Origin: CAXMST01 sp963793415
GTDB taxonomy: Bacteria > Actinomycetota > Thermoleophilia > Solirubrobacterales > 70-9
Length of the DNA stretch: 64,000 nucleotides
Assembly (NCBI GenBank): GCA_963793415.1
Contig: CAWCAC010000002.1
Coordinates: 372,001 to 436,000, forward strand
Reading direction: 5' to 3'
Both the position numbers and the translations under genes were made by a program. How positions within the stretch are numbered: position 1 is the first letter of the stretch; every line of letters begins with the position of its first letter. Under the pieces are notes generated by a model. The model saw only the letters and a list, made by a program, of their open reading frames with translations, was not told where the DNA came from and searched no databases. This document shows positions 1 to 8,416 of the stretch, one piece after another.

Positions 1-464
1 GCCGGGAGCTCGGCGAGCCCGCCGGCGCCGACGAGCAGGTTGAGAACGATCAGGTTGACGGCAAGCCCGGCGAGGCTGACGGCGAAGAAGCGGGCGGCCT
101 GGAAGCCGGCGTGGTCCCCCCGCGCCCCCTGCGGCTGGAAGGTCCAGATCCGGTTCAGGACGAAGTTGTTGGTGACAGCGACGCAGAAGGCGCCGATCGC
201 CGCAATCGTGTGCTGCACGTTGGTCCCCTCGGTCAGCAGGGCGAAGACGATCAGGTTGATCACGTATCCGCTGGCGCCGACGACCGCGAACTGGAACAGC
301 TGCACCCAGTTCTCCGGACGGCGCGAGCCGAGGTGGATGCGGCGGATCAGGTCCCAGGCGGCGTCCGCTGCGGGCGAGCGCGGTTCGGCGCCGGCGGGCG
401 GGACGGGCTCGGATGGCTCCGCTCCGCCGCGAGGTGGAACCCCCTCCCCCGGGGCGGCGCTCAC
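1..464 (-). CDS. GtrA-like family membrane protein (C-terminus beyond window)
   Basis: Polytopic inner-membrane protein of the GtrA/DPMS family, whose members are thought to help move polyprenyl-linked sugars across the membrane. About 154 codons are visible. After a charged, proline-rich N-terminus of about 50 residues, the segment QLFQFAVVGASGYVINLIVF is the typical first GtrA helix, and NNFVLNRIWTF is the family signature (N-x-F-x-N-x-x-W-T-F). The GTG start at 464 overlaps the stop of the upstream phosphatase-like gene by 4 bp (GTGA), which suggests translational coupling. The 3' end lies outside the window. Family assignment is firm; the sugar substrate is unknown. Confidence 0.85.
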   Translation of the reverse strand, partial: MSAAPGEGVPPRGGAEPSEPVPPAGAEPRSPAADAAWDLIRRIHLGSRRPENWVQLFQFAVVGASGYVINLIVFALLTEGTNVQHTIAAIGAFCVAVTNNFVLNRIWTFQPQGARGDHAGFQAARFFAVSLAGLAVNLIVLNLLVGAGGLAELP

Positions 465-2023
465 GCCGCCACCCCCGCCGGGGCGGGCGCCGCCGGCTGC
501 GGCTCGAGGCCGAAGTGGGCGAGGACGAGGTCGGCGACGTCCGAGATCACCCACTGCTCGCGGTCGGGCCGCTCGCAGTCGAGTCCGACGGTGAGCAGCG
601 GCTGCAGTGAGTCGATCTCGTGCAGGGAGCCGTGACTGCCGCCCGGGACGTGCGAGGTGCCACCCCAGTCCGGCACCTCGTAACCGGGGGCGGCTGAGAC
701 GATCAGGTCGGAGGCGAAGGGGCTGTGCAGGGCGGCCCAGACCCGGGAGAACGCGTCCGGATAGGGGCCGGTCTCGATCGACCCGTCGTCGACCTCGGCG
801 CCGAGCACCGCGAGCTCACCGTCCACCGTCCAGGCGACGCCGCGACGGTCGGCGACCGTCGCGCCGGGCATGCGGCCGGCCGGGGCGAAATGCAGCTGCT
901 CGCCCGTGCCGCAGGCGATCACGGCCTCGGCACCGGCCGGGACCCCGACGGCGGTGCGGACCACCGGCTCGCCGTCGCGCTCGAGCCAGCAGAGCAGGTC
1001 GACGCCGGGGTGGGCGCCGAGGGTTGCGCGGGTAGCGTCGTGGAGCTTGCGCCCGCGCGAGCCCTCGCGCAGGATCCAGACCCCGGCCGCCCGAGAGCTC
1101 GGGCCGATCGCGAGCTCCGCGGTCTCGGGACTGTCCTCGTTCGGACGCAGGACGTGCCACTCGTCCTCGAGCAGGGCGACGAGGTCGAGCTCCTCGGTGA
1201 CGCTCGACTGCGAGTGGTCGGCCATCACGATCACGGCGTTCTGCTCGAGAAAGGCGTCGAGCCCGCCGGCCGGCGCGACGAGCTCGGCGATGCAGCCGTC
1301 GGCATGGGTGATCGAGACCTCGCTCGCCTCCGGGCCGTGCCGGTGGGAGTAGTGATCGTTGTCGGGCAGCGAGAACAGCATGAAGTCGTAGAGGTCGCGC
1401 TCGACCAGCTCGGCGCCGACGCAAGCCGAGTAGTCGTCGCGGGCATCGGGGCGGGCGAAGGTCGGCTTGCAGGGAACCTTCCGGGAAGCGTAGAGCTCCC
1501 CGTAGAAGAGCTCGTCCGGGCCCCAGACGGCATGGTGGAAGCGGGCCGCGGTCGCGACCCGGCCGAGTAGGCCCTCGAGGCCGAGCTCGTGGCGGGTGCG
1601 CCCGCGGTAGATCAGGAACGGGGTCACGGCGCTGCGCAGGCCGGCATCGCCGAGGCGCTCGTAGAGGGTCAGCACCTCGCTCGAGAGGTGCGCCATGTTC
1701 ATGTTGTAGACGGTGTCGTAGAGCGCCGAGAACAGCCCGAAGGTGCGCGTCGCCTCGAACGACGACCCGTACTCGACGTAGCGCCGCTCGGCCCGGTGGT
1801 ACCAGTTCATCCCCGGGATCCGGTGCCGGTCGGGACGGGACCCGGTCATGATCTCGGAGGTGCAGACCGGCGTCACCGAGGGGAAGCTCGAGACGCAGTC
1901 GCCGGTCAACTCGCCACGCTCGAGCAGAGCGGCGAAGGTCGGAGCCGAGCCCGAGTCGACGGCCCGCTGCAACATGTCGGTGCGCAGCGAGTCGACGAGG
2001 ATCAGTACGAGCTTGCGCCGCAC
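461..2023 (-). CDS. Alkaline phosphatase superfamily protein (type I phosphodiesterase/NPP-like)
   Basis: A 520-residue metal-dependent hydrolase of the nucleotide pyrophosphatase/phosphodiesterase clan. The N-terminal LILVDSLRTDM supplies the first metal-binding Asp (about D11), and SSFPSVTPVCTSEIMTG carries the probable Thr nucleophile (about T51). Further metal ligands appear in LPDNDHYSHRHG and in VIVMADHSQS. No signal peptide is evident, so a cytosolic or membrane-peripheral site is likely. The start is GTG at 2023. It is followed by a GtrA-like gene with a 4-bp overlap, hinting at work on a lipid-linked or nucleotide-activated sugar, though the substrate cannot be read from sequence. 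Family confident, substrate unknown. Confidence 0.85.
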   Translation of the reverse strand: MRRKLVLILVDSLRTDMLQRAVDSGSAPTFAALLERGELTGDCVSSFPSVTPVCTSEIMTGSRPDRHRIPGMNWYHRAERRYVEYGSSFEATRTFGLFSALYDTVYNMNMAHLSSEVLTLYERLGDAGLRSAVTPFLIYRGRTRHELGLEGLLGRVATAARFHHAVWGPDELFYGELYASRKVPCKPTFARPDARDDYSACVGAELVERDLYDFMLFSLPDNDHYSHRHGPEASEVSITHADGCIAELVAPAGGLDAFLEQNAVIVMADHSQSSVTEELDLVALLEDEWHVLRPNEDSPETAELAIGPSSRAAGVWILREGSRGRKLHDATRATLGAHPGVDLLCWLERDGEPVVRTAVGVPAGAEAVIACGTGEQLHFAPAGRMPGATVADRRGVAWTVDGELAVLGAEVDDGSIETGPYPDAFSRVWAALHSPFASDLIVSAAPGYEVPDWGGTSHVPGGSHGSLHEIDSLQPLLTVGLDCERPDREQWVISDVADLVLAHFGLEPQPAAPAPAGVAA

Positions 2024-2032
2024 GGGGCGCGC

Positions 2033-2635
2033 CTACCGAAGGACCCGGAGGCCCTCGTACTTCTCGGAAGAGCGGCGGCGGCGGCCGGAGGCGAGCACCC
2101 CGAGGCCGACGATCCCGAGCAACGAGAGCGGCGGCAGGAAGAGGGCGACGATCGCGATCGCGATGCCGGCAAGGGCGAAGATCAGGTCGAGGGTCGCGGC
2201 GGCGGCAGCCTCCTGGTCCCCGGTCGAGCCGCGGCGCGGGCGAGCCGCACGGCGCTGAGCGCCGACGAGGACGTCGGTCGCGACCAGGGCCGCGCCGACG
2301 CCGACCAGCAGGCCGACGATCAGGCCGATGCCGGCGCCCTCACCCTGTTCGACGAGCGAGGCGGCGCCCGCGATCGCGCCGAAGATCCCCGCGAAAGCCG
2401 CCTGCGGAAGCCGCCGCGGTGTGTCGTTGCGGAGTGAGATGAACCAGACCGCGGTGATCACGACCATCAAGGCGAGGAACCAGGTCGAGCCGAGGAACTC
2501 CCAGTCGCTGCCGCGCACGTCGATCCCGGCATGGATCTTCGCCATCGCGGCGATGAAGAGAGCGGCCGGGGGGCCACCGACGCCGACGGCAAGCGCGAGG
2601 CCGATCGCCTGGCAGATTGCGAGCAGGAGGTCCAT
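2033..2635 (-). CDS. Polytopic membrane protein, possibly DUF4126-like
   Basis: A 200-residue protein with about five hydrophobic helices: residues near 1-30, 48-68, 75-95, 98-120 and 150-180. A charged linker around 125-145 separates the last helix, and a basic tail (GRRRRSSEKYEG) ends it. The layout resembles DUF4126 membrane proteins, but no decisive motif is seen. The chosen ATG at 2635 begins exactly at the first hydrophobic helix; the open frame continues further upstream but is low-complexity and not protein-like. It ends 9 bp before the start of the phosphatase gene and probably leads a minus-strand operon with that gene and the GtrA-like gene. Function unknown. Confidence 0.65.
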   Translation of the reverse strand: MDLLLAICQAIGLALAVGVGGPPAALFIAAMAKIHAGIDVRGSDWEFLGSTWFLALMVVITAVWFISLRNDTPRRLPQAAFAGIFGAIAGAASLVEQGEGAGIGLIVGLLVGVGAALVATDVLVGAQRRAARPRRGSTGDQEAAAAATLDLIFALAGIAIAIVALFLPPLSLLGIVGLGVLASGRRRRSSEKYEGLRVLR

Positions 2636-2738
2636 CGCGGGCAGGCTAGTACACGCGTCCGTGCGGGCGGACGTCTGTGGCAGAGCGCGCGGGACGGGGC
2701 CTGCCGCGGCGCGCCTGGGGTTGCGGCTCCGCGTTCGC

Positions 2739-4190
2739 GTGCGGCAGACTGGGGCCGGTGAGCAACCCGTCCTCGCCAGATCCGGGGCGGGGCGGCCCTG
2801 CGGGGTCGCCCTCCCCCTCCCCGGTCGGCGCCGAGCGCACACGACTTCGAGCGACATCGAGCGCTACGCGGGCCTGTTCGCCGCTCGAACCCGGGTGATG
2901 CGCTCCTCGGCGATGCGCGACCTGATGGAGATCACCGCGCGGCCGGAGGTGATCTCGCTCGCAGGCGGGCTGCCCGATACCTCGACCTTCCCGCCGGAGT
3001 CTTTCGCAGCGCAGATGACGAGGATCGCGCAGGAGTCCTCCGCGGAAGCGCTGCAGTACGGGCCGACCGAGGGCTTCGAGCGGACCAAACGGGTGATCCG
3101 CGAGGTGATGGGAGCCGAGGACATGCATCCCGACGTCGACGACGTGATCGTCACGACCGGCGGCCAGCAGGCGCTCGACCTGGTCGCGAAGACGCTGATC
3201 GACCCCGGCGACATCGTCATCGCCGAGGGTCCGACGTACCCGGGTGCCGTGCCGGTCTTCTGCTCGTACGAGGCTGAGACCCTGCAGGTGCCGATCGACG
3301 GCCAGGGCATGCGGATCGACGTCTTGGTGGAGACCCTGGACGAGCTTGCCGGCCGCGGGCTGCGCCCGAAGTTCATCTACTCGGTTCCGACCTTCCAGAA
3401 CCCCGGCGGCGTGACGATGTCGGAGCAGCGCCGGCGCCAGCTCGTCGCCGTCGCGCGCGAGCGGGAGCTGCTCGTGCTCGAGGACAACCCCTACGGGATG
3501 CTCCGCTACGAGGGCGAGCCGCTGCCGTCGCTGTACGCGCTCGACGGCGGCGATTACGTGCTCTACGCAGGCACTTTCTCGAAGATTCTCTCGCCCGGGA
3601 TCCGCGTCGGGTGGCTCTGCGCGCCGCCGCCGGTGATGGACAAGATCGTGCTCGGCAAGCAGGCCGCCGACCTCTGTACCTCGACCCTGACGCAGTACTT
3701 CGTCGGCGAGTTCTTCGGCGAGGGCCGCTGGCGCGAGTACGTCTCCGACGTCTGCGTGATCTACAGATCGCGGCGCGACGCGATGCTCGAGGCGCTGGCC
3801 CGCTTCTTTCCGCAGGAGGCCTCCTGGTCGGTGCCCGAGGGCGGCCTGTTCGTCTGGGCGACGCTCCCGGAGTACATCAACACGACCGACCTGTTGGCCA
3901 AGGCGCTACGCGAGAACGTCGCCTTCGTCCCCGGCGAAGCAGCGTTCGTCGACGGCCGTGGGTCGAGCTCGATGCGGCTCAACTTCTCGGCCCAGACCGA
4001 GGAGGAGATCGTCGAGGGCGTGCGGCGGATCGGCCGCGTGATCTCCGAGCAGGTCGACCTCTACCGGACGATCACCGGCGAGCACCGGGTCCCCCCACCC
4101 GGCGCTGCGACGGCCGGGCCGCACGGTTCGGAGCCGGCCGCGGACGCCGGCGCGGAGATCCTGCCCCTGCGTCGCCGACGGGAGGGCTGA
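2739..4190 (+). CDS. PLP-dependent class I/II aminotransferase (2-aminoadipate/LysN-like)
   Basis: Fold-type I aminotransferase using pyridoxal phosphate. The conserved core begins at RVMRSSAMRDLMEIT and continues through VISLAGGLPDTSTFP, TTGGQQALDLVAK, VPTFQNPGGVTMS, EDNPYG, the Schiff-base lysine in AGTFSKILSPGIRVGW, and the carboxylate-binding Arg in SSMRLNFS. This pattern matches the 2-aminoadipate/aromatic aminotransferase branch. The start is uncertain: only GTG 2739 lies upstream of the conserved helix in this frame, whereas GTG 2895 or ATG 2898 would remove part of that helix. No convincing Shine-Dalgarno is present for any of them. The C-terminal 30 residues are a low-complexity tail. 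A Ddl gene follows after 4 bp, implying co-transcription. The exact amino-acid substrate is not known. Confidence 0.85.
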   Translation: MRQTGAGEQPVLARSGAGRPCGVALPLPGRRRAHTTSSDIERYAGLFAARTRVMRSSAMRDLMEITARPEVISLAGGLPDTSTFPPESFAAQMTRIAQESSAEALQYGPTEGFERTKRVIREVMGAEDMHPDVDDVIVTTGGQQALDLVAKTLIDPGDIVIAEGPTYPGAVPVFCSYEAETLQVPIDGQGMRIDVLVETLDELAGRGLRPKFIYSVPTFQNPGGVTMSEQRRRQLVAVARERELLVLEDNPYGMLRYEGEPLPSLYALDGGDYVLYAGTFSKILSPGIRVGWLCAPPPVMDKIVLGKQAADLCTSTLTQYFVGEFFGEGRWREYVSDVCVIYRSRRDAMLEALARFFPQEASWSVPEGGLFVWATLPEYINTTDLLAKALRENVAFVPGEAAFVDGRGSSSMRLNFSAQTEEEIVEGVRRIGRVISEQVDLYRTITGEHRVPPPGAATAGPHGSEPAADAGAEILPLRRRREG

Positions 4191-4194
4191 CCCC

Positions 4195-5130
4195 TTGCGG
4201 GTAGCGGTGATCAAGGGCGGCCGCTCGCTCGAGCGGGCCGTCTCGCTGCGCTCGGGCGCCCTCGTCGAAGACGCGCTCGGAGCACTCGGGCACGAGGTGA
4301 TCGCGCTCGACGCCGGCGAGAGCCTCGTGCGCGATCTCAAGCAGGCACGGCCGGAGGTTGCCTTCATCGCTCTGCACGGGCCGGGGGGCGAGGACGGGAC
4401 GCCGCAGGAGCTGCTCGAGATCCTCGGCATCCCCTACACCGGCCCCGGTGTCGCCGCCTGCATGCGGAGCATGGACAAGGTCGCGACCAAGCACCTGCTC
4501 AGGGAGCGAGGGATCCCGACGCCCGACTGGGTCGCGTTCAACGCGACCGCCTTCCGTGAGCTCGGGGCGGCGGACGCGCTCGAGGAGATCGAGGCAGGAC
4601 TCGGCTTCCCGCTCGTGATCAAGCCCGCTGCGCAGGGCTCCTCGCTCGGTGTCCGCTTCGCCGCGGGCAAGGAAGAGGTTCCTGGCGCCCTCGTCGCGGC
4701 CTTCTCCTATGACGAGCGCGTGCTGCTCGAGCGCCACGTGGACGGGCGCGAGCTCGCGGTCTCGCTGATCGACGGGCGGGCGCTGCCCGTCGTCGAGGCG
4801 GTTCCGCGCGAGGCCGACCAGTTCAACTACGAGGCCCGCTACGAGATCGGGCGCACGCTCTACACCTGTCCGGCTGAGCTCGGGCCGGGCGAGAACGAGG
4901 CGGTCGTCGCCGTCGCAGAGGCCACCTGGGCAGCGCTCGGCTGCCGCGGCTTCAGCCGCGTCGACGTGATGCTGGGCGCCGGCGGGCCCGAGGTGCTCGA
5001 GGTCAACTCGATCCCCGGGCTGACCGACACGTCGCTGTTGCCGATGGCCTGCGAAGCGGCCGGGATCTCGTTCGAGCAGTTCGTCGCGAGCGCGCTCGAG
5101 CTGGCGCTGCGCGAGCCGTCGCCGAGCTGA
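4195..5130 (+). CDS. ddl: D-alanine--D-alanine ligase (first of two paralogues)
   Basis: ATP-grasp ligase of 311 residues that would join two D-alanines for peptidoglycan precursor synthesis in the cytosol. The N-terminal VAVIKGGRSLERAVSLRSG matches the first substrate-binding loop of Ddl. FIALHGPGGEDGTPQ and GIPYTGPGVAACMRSMDK are signature segments, LVIKPAAQGSSLGV is the ATP-grasp loop, and VLEVNSIPGLTDTSLLP holds the Mg-binding Glu/Asn. The omega-loop reads FNYEARYEIG, keeping the Tyr of dipeptide ligases rather than the His of D-Ala-D-Lac enzymes. Start TTG 4195 is only 4 bp after the aminotransferase stop. A second ddl lies at 33.5 kb in the division cluster, so this copy may be auxiliary or act on a related substrate. 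Confidence 0.85.
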   Translation: MRVAVIKGGRSLERAVSLRSGALVEDALGALGHEVIALDAGESLVRDLKQARPEVAFIALHGPGGEDGTPQELLEILGIPYTGPGVAACMRSMDKVATKHLLRERGIPTPDWVAFNATAFRELGAADALEEIEAGLGFPLVIKPAAQGSSLGVRFAAGKEEVPGALVAAFSYDERVLLERHVDGRELAVSLIDGRALPVVEAVPREADQFNYEARYEIGRTLYTCPAELGPGENEAVVAVAEATWAALGCRGFSRVDVMLGAGGPEVLEVNSIPGLTDTSLLPMACEAAGISFEQFVASALELALREPSPS

Positions 5131-5163
5131 GTCGACGGCCTCGGCGCGGCGGGCGGCGGCTGA

Positions 5164-5697
5164 TCAGGAGGCGGAGGGCCCGGGCTGATCCTCTTCGCCG
5201 GGCTCTTCCTCTTCGCCCTCTTCGCCCTCGACGAAGTCCTCAGGGGTGACGTTCTCGAGGAAGTCCTTGAACTTCTCGACGACCTCCTCCTGGTCCTCGA
5301 CCTCGTGCTCGAACTCGATCGACGACTCCTCGATCACCTCGTCGGCGGCGAAGATAGGCGCGTCCATCCGGACCGCGAGGGCAAGCGCATCGGAGGGCCG
5401 GGAATCGATCTCGACCTCGTTGCCGCCGATCGAGAGCGTGATCGTCGCGTAGAAGGTGTTGTCGCGGAGCTCGGTCACCGAGACCCGCTCGCAGGTCGCG
5501 TCGAGCTGGCCGAGGATGTCGGTGAGCAGATCGTGCGTCATCGGCCTCGGCGTCGAGGCGCCCTGGAGCTTCATCAGGATCGCCGCCGCCTCCGGATGCC
5601 CGATCCAGATCGGAAGAAACCGATTTCCGTCTTCCGTCTTGAGCAACACGATCGGCTGCTTGCCGACCATGTCAAAGCTCACGCCGTAGATATGCAT
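5164..5697 (-). CDS. Bifunctional nuclease family protein (DUF151/BFN)
   Basis: A 177-residue protein with the BFN/DUF151 domain over about residues 1-130: MHIYGVSFDMVGKQPIVLLK, FLPIWIGHPEAAAIL, RPMTHDLLTDIL, and IDSRPSDALALAVRMDAPIF. Plant and mycobacterial members show RNase/DNase activity; no catalytic residue is proven here. The C-terminal 45 residues are very acidic (Glu-rich) and probably disordered. ATG 5697 is chosen because it starts right at the domain. An in-frame TTG at 5706 is possible but would sit 1 bp from the end of the adjacent tRNA gene. The gene directly follows tRNA-Ile on the same strand, so its mRNA 5' end may be made by tRNA 3' processing. Confidence 0.85.
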   Translation of the reverse strand: MHIYGVSFDMVGKQPIVLLKTEDGNRFLPIWIGHPEAAAILMKLQGASTPRPMTHDLLTDILGQLDATCERVSVTELRDNTFYATITLSIGGNEVEIDSRPSDALALAVRMDAPIFAADEVIEESSIEFEHEVEDQEEVVEKFKDFLENVTPEDFVEGEEGEEEEPGEEDQPGPSAS

Positions 5698-5707
5698 CCG
5701 CTGCAAG

Positions 5708-5781
<74 letters not shown>

Positions 5782-5873
5782 TCGTCCCGCCTCGGCCGAA
5801 TCGATCGGCCCGGGCCTCGGGTCGTCGCATTCTAGTCACGGCGCGCTCGGGCGCCGCGGCAGCCCCCAAACGC

Positions 5874-6740
5874 TTAGGAGCGCTTCAGTGAGCGGGCAAG
5901 CGAGAGCGCCTCGTCGATGTCCTCGAAGCGGATCTCGACCTTGAAGCCCGCTCCCGCCGGTGCGACCCGGACGTCGTGTCCAAGCGCCCGCTCGAAGGCG
6001 TCCTCGGCGCGGCCGATCGCCGCCTCCTGATCCGGATGCAGGGCCCGCTTGCCCTTGTCCCCGGTCGCTGCGCCGCCGGCCTCGGCCTTGACCCGGCGCT
6101 CGAGCTCGCGCACCGACCAGCCGGCGGCGGCGGCCTCGCGAGCGAGCTTGCGGCGGGCATCCTGGCCTTTGACTGTGAGTAGCGCGCGGCCGTGGCCCTC
6201 GCTGAGGTCACCCGACTCGAGCAGCTCGAGGACCTGGTCGGGAAGGTCGAGCAGACGGATCAGGTTGGAGACTGCGGAGCGGGAGCGGCCGAGGCGGCGG
6301 GCGACCTCCTCCTTCGAGACGGAGAGCTCCTCGACCAGGGCCGCGCAGGCCCTCGCCTCCTCGACCGGGTTGAGGTCCTCCCGAGCCATGTTCTCGATCA
6401 GCGCCGTCTGCAGGCGTCGGGCCTCGTCCTCGTCGCGGAGCACGATCGGGACGGTGTCGAGGCCGGCCTGGCGCGCGGCTCGCCAGCGGCGCTCGCCGGC
6501 GATCAGCCCGAAGCGGCCGTCGGCGAGCTGATGCACGACGAGCGGCTGGATCACACCCGCCTCGGCGACCGAGGCCGCGAGCTGCTCGAGCTTCTCCGGA
6601 TCGAACTGCTTGCGCGGTTGGCCCGGGTTCGGGATCACCATCTCGACCGGCACCTCGCGCAGCTCCTCACGCGATTCCCGCTCGGGCTCGGGCAGGATCG
6701 CCGAGAGCCCGCGGCCGATGCCGGCGCGACGGCTAGCCAC
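5874..6740 (-). CDS. parB: Chromosome-partitioning protein ParB
   Basis: A 288-residue ParB/Spo0J CTP-dependent DNA clamp that loads at parS and spreads to organise the origin for segregation. Residues 27-115 form the CTPase/ParB N-terminal domain (VIPNPGQPRKQFD, IAGERRWRAARQAGL, ENMAREDLNPVEEARA). A helix-turn-helix follows (SKEEVARRLGRSRSAVSNLIRLL), and about residues 230-288 are the dimerisation domain. It overlaps the 3' end of parA by 8 bp, so the two are co-translated. Its targets are visible nearby: two GTTTCACGTGAAAC sites at 9971 and 10010. Confidence 0.95.
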   Translation of the reverse strand: MASRRAGIGRGLSAILPEPERESREELREVPVEMVIPNPGQPRKQFDPEKLEQLAASVAEAGVIQPLVVHQLADGRFGLIAGERRWRAARQAGLDTVPIVLRDEDEARRLQTALIENMAREDLNPVEEARACAALVEELSVSKEEVARRLGRSRSAVSNLIRLLDLPDQVLELLESGDLSEGHGRALLTVKGQDARRKLAREAAAAGWSVRELERRVKAEAGGAATGDKGKRALHPDQEAAIGRAEDAFERALGHDVRVAPAGAGFKVEIRFEDIDEALSLARSLKRS

Positions 6741-7491
6741 GCTCGAGCACCTCGCCGGCGAGCTCTCGATAGGCGACGGCCCCGCGCGACTGCGGGGCGT
6801 GCTCGGTCACCGCCATCGCGAAGCTCGGGGCCTCGGCGACGCGGACGCTGCGCGGGACCACGGTCTTCAGGACAAGCTCCGGAAAGTGTGTTCTCAACTC
6901 GTTCTCCACATCCTGTGCAAGCCGTGTTCTCTCGTCGGCCATGGTGATCAGGAGGCCGGTCAGAACCAGCGCCGGGTTGAGCTCGCGCCGCACCTGGTGG
7001 ACCGTGTCGAGGAACTGGACGAGGCCCTCGAGCGCGAGGTACTCGGCCTGCACCGGGACGATCGCCCGGTCCGCGGCGGTGAGCGCGTTGACCGTCACCG
7101 GTCCGAGCGAGGGCGGGCAGTCGAGCAGGGTCGCCGCGAAGCGCTCGCGCACGGCGCCGAGGCTCTCGCGGAGCCTGTACTGCGAGCGGTCGAGACCGGG
7201 CAGCTCGACGGCTGCGCCGGCGAGATCGCGGTTGGCGGGCACGACCCAGAGGTTGTCGGCGCCGGTCGGCCGCGCCGCCTCGGCCACGGAAGTCTCGCCA
7301 CAGAGACAGTCGTAGGAAGACGGGTGCTCCTCGCGCCCGAGGCCGAGCGCGACGGTCGCGTTGCACTGCGGATCGAGGTCGACGACCAGGGTCTGGCGGC
7401 CGAGGTCGGCGATGCAGGCTCCGAGGTTGACGGCGGTGGTGGTCTTCCCCACCCCACCCTTCTGGTTTGCGATCGCGTAGACGAGACCCAT
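6733..7491 (-). CDS. parA: Chromosome-partitioning ATPase ParA/Soj
   Basis: A 252-residue Walker-type ATPase that drives origin segregation with ParB. The deviant Walker A motif is at the very N-terminus (YAIANQKGGVGKTTTAVNLG, with the signature first Lys). Walker A' is LVVDLDPQCNAT, and Walker B is TLLDCPPSLGPVTVNAL. The ATG at 7491 places the P-loop 8 residues from the N-terminus, the family norm; open frame continues upstream to about 7797 but has no family resemblance. The 193-bp gap up to rsmG contains no gene I can recognise, only a small inverted repeat around ATTCCGTCC/GGAGGAAT. Confidence 0.95.
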   Translation of the reverse strand: MGLVYAIANQKGGVGKTTTAVNLGACIADLGRQTLVVDLDPQCNATVALGLGREEHPSSYDCLCGETSVAEAARPTGADNLWVVPANRDLAGAAVELPGLDRSQYRLRESLGAVRERFAATLLDCPPSLGPVTVNALTAADRAIVPVQAEYLALEGLVQFLDTVHQVRRELNPALVLTGLLITMADERTRLAQDVENELRTHFPELVLKTVVPRSVRVAEAPSFAMAVTEHAPQSRGAVAYRELAGEVLERG

Positions 7492-7684
7492 CGAGCGGGC
7501 GACTCTAGATGACTGGATCAGAGCCCTCGGCGTCGAACCGCGATGACGGCCGGCATTCCGTCCTCCGCGAGGAGGAATCTCCGCAAAGACCGCGAACAGG
7601 TACTTGATGGCGTGCGCGCTTCCGCGGATGTCCGAGCCCACCTGCGCGAGTTCCGCGCGGCTTCTCGCTGGGGTTGCGGGTCGC

Positions 7685-8416
7685 TCAGGCGACGCCGCGA
7701 GGGCGCTTCTTGGCCAGCCCGGGGCGCCTGGGCACACCCGCGGGGGTCGGCCCCGTCTTTCGCAGCAGGTATAGGTGTCGGTTCTCGCTGCCCGCATACG
7801 GGCCGGTCCAGCGCAGCTCGACCAGCTCCATCGCGAGCTCCGGGCCGGCGCGGTCGAGCTCGGCCTCCTCGCCCCGGTCGCGGCGACCCTTCCAGGCGAG
7901 CAGGAATCCGCCGGGCTCGAGCAGCGGCACCGCGAGCTCGGCCAGGGTGCTGAGCCGGGCGACCGCGCGAGCGGTGACCACGTCGTAGGCGCCGGCGCCG
8001 GCGGTCAGCGCCCAGGACTCAGCGCGGTCGCAGACGACGTGCGCGTTGCCGAGCCCGCTGCGTTCGATCGCGCGATCGATGAAGGCGCATTTGCGGCCGA
8101 CCGACTCGAGCAGATCGACCCGGGCGGCGGGCAGGGCCGCGGCTAGGACGAGGCCGGGAAAGCCCGCGCCGGCGCCAACGTCGCAGATTCGCCGCGCAGC
8201 TCGGAGCTGCGGGAACGTGAGGCCGCTGAGGCTGTCGGCGACGTGGACGCGCATCGCGGTCTCGCGGTCGGCAGCGGTCGTCGGCGCCGTCGGGTCCGCC
8301 TCGAGTAGGTCGAGCACGGCCTCGATCGAGTCGCGGGCCGGAGCGGGAAGCTCGGCCCACAGGGCCTCCCCGCTCGGCTCGTCGTGCGCCCCGCCCGGGG
8401 CGGGGTCGGGAGTCAA
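7685..8416 (-). CDS. rsmG: 16S rRNA (guanine-N7) methyltransferase RsmG (GidB)
   Basis: AdoMet-dependent enzyme that makes m7G527 in 16S rRNA; its loss gives low-level streptomycin resistance in many bacteria. The Rossmann motif I is ICDVGAGAGFPGLVLAAALP, followed by VDLLESVGRKCAFI, and VTARAVARLSTLAELAVPLL matches the conserved substrate region. It has 243 residues; the C-terminal basic tail (RRPGLAKKRPRGVA) is common in actinobacterial homologues. Start TTG 8416 overlaps the jag stop by 4 bp (TTGA). It is a member of the minus-strand operon running from rpmH. Confidence 0.93.
   Translation of the reverse strand: MTPDPAPGGAHDEPSGEALWAELPAPARDSIEAVLDLLEADPTAPTTAADRETAMRVHVADSLSGLTFPQLRAARRICDVGAGAGFPGLVLAAALPAARVDLLESVGRKCAFIDRAIERSGLGNAHVVCDRAESWALTAGAGAYDVVTARAVARLSTLAELAVPLLEPGGFLLAWKGRRDRGEEAELDRAGPELAMELVELRWTGPYAGSENRHLYLLRKTGPTPAGVPRRPGLAKKRPRGVA

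Noticed and set aside
4195..5130. VanA-like D-Ala-D-Lac ligase (glycopeptide resistance)
   Set aside because: The omega-loop keeps the Tyr typical of D-Ala-D-Ala ligases, and no vanH or vanX neighbours are present.
7492..7797. N-terminally extended ParA
   Set aside because: The P-loop normally lies at the very N-terminus; the extension overlaps rsmG and has no homology-like pattern.
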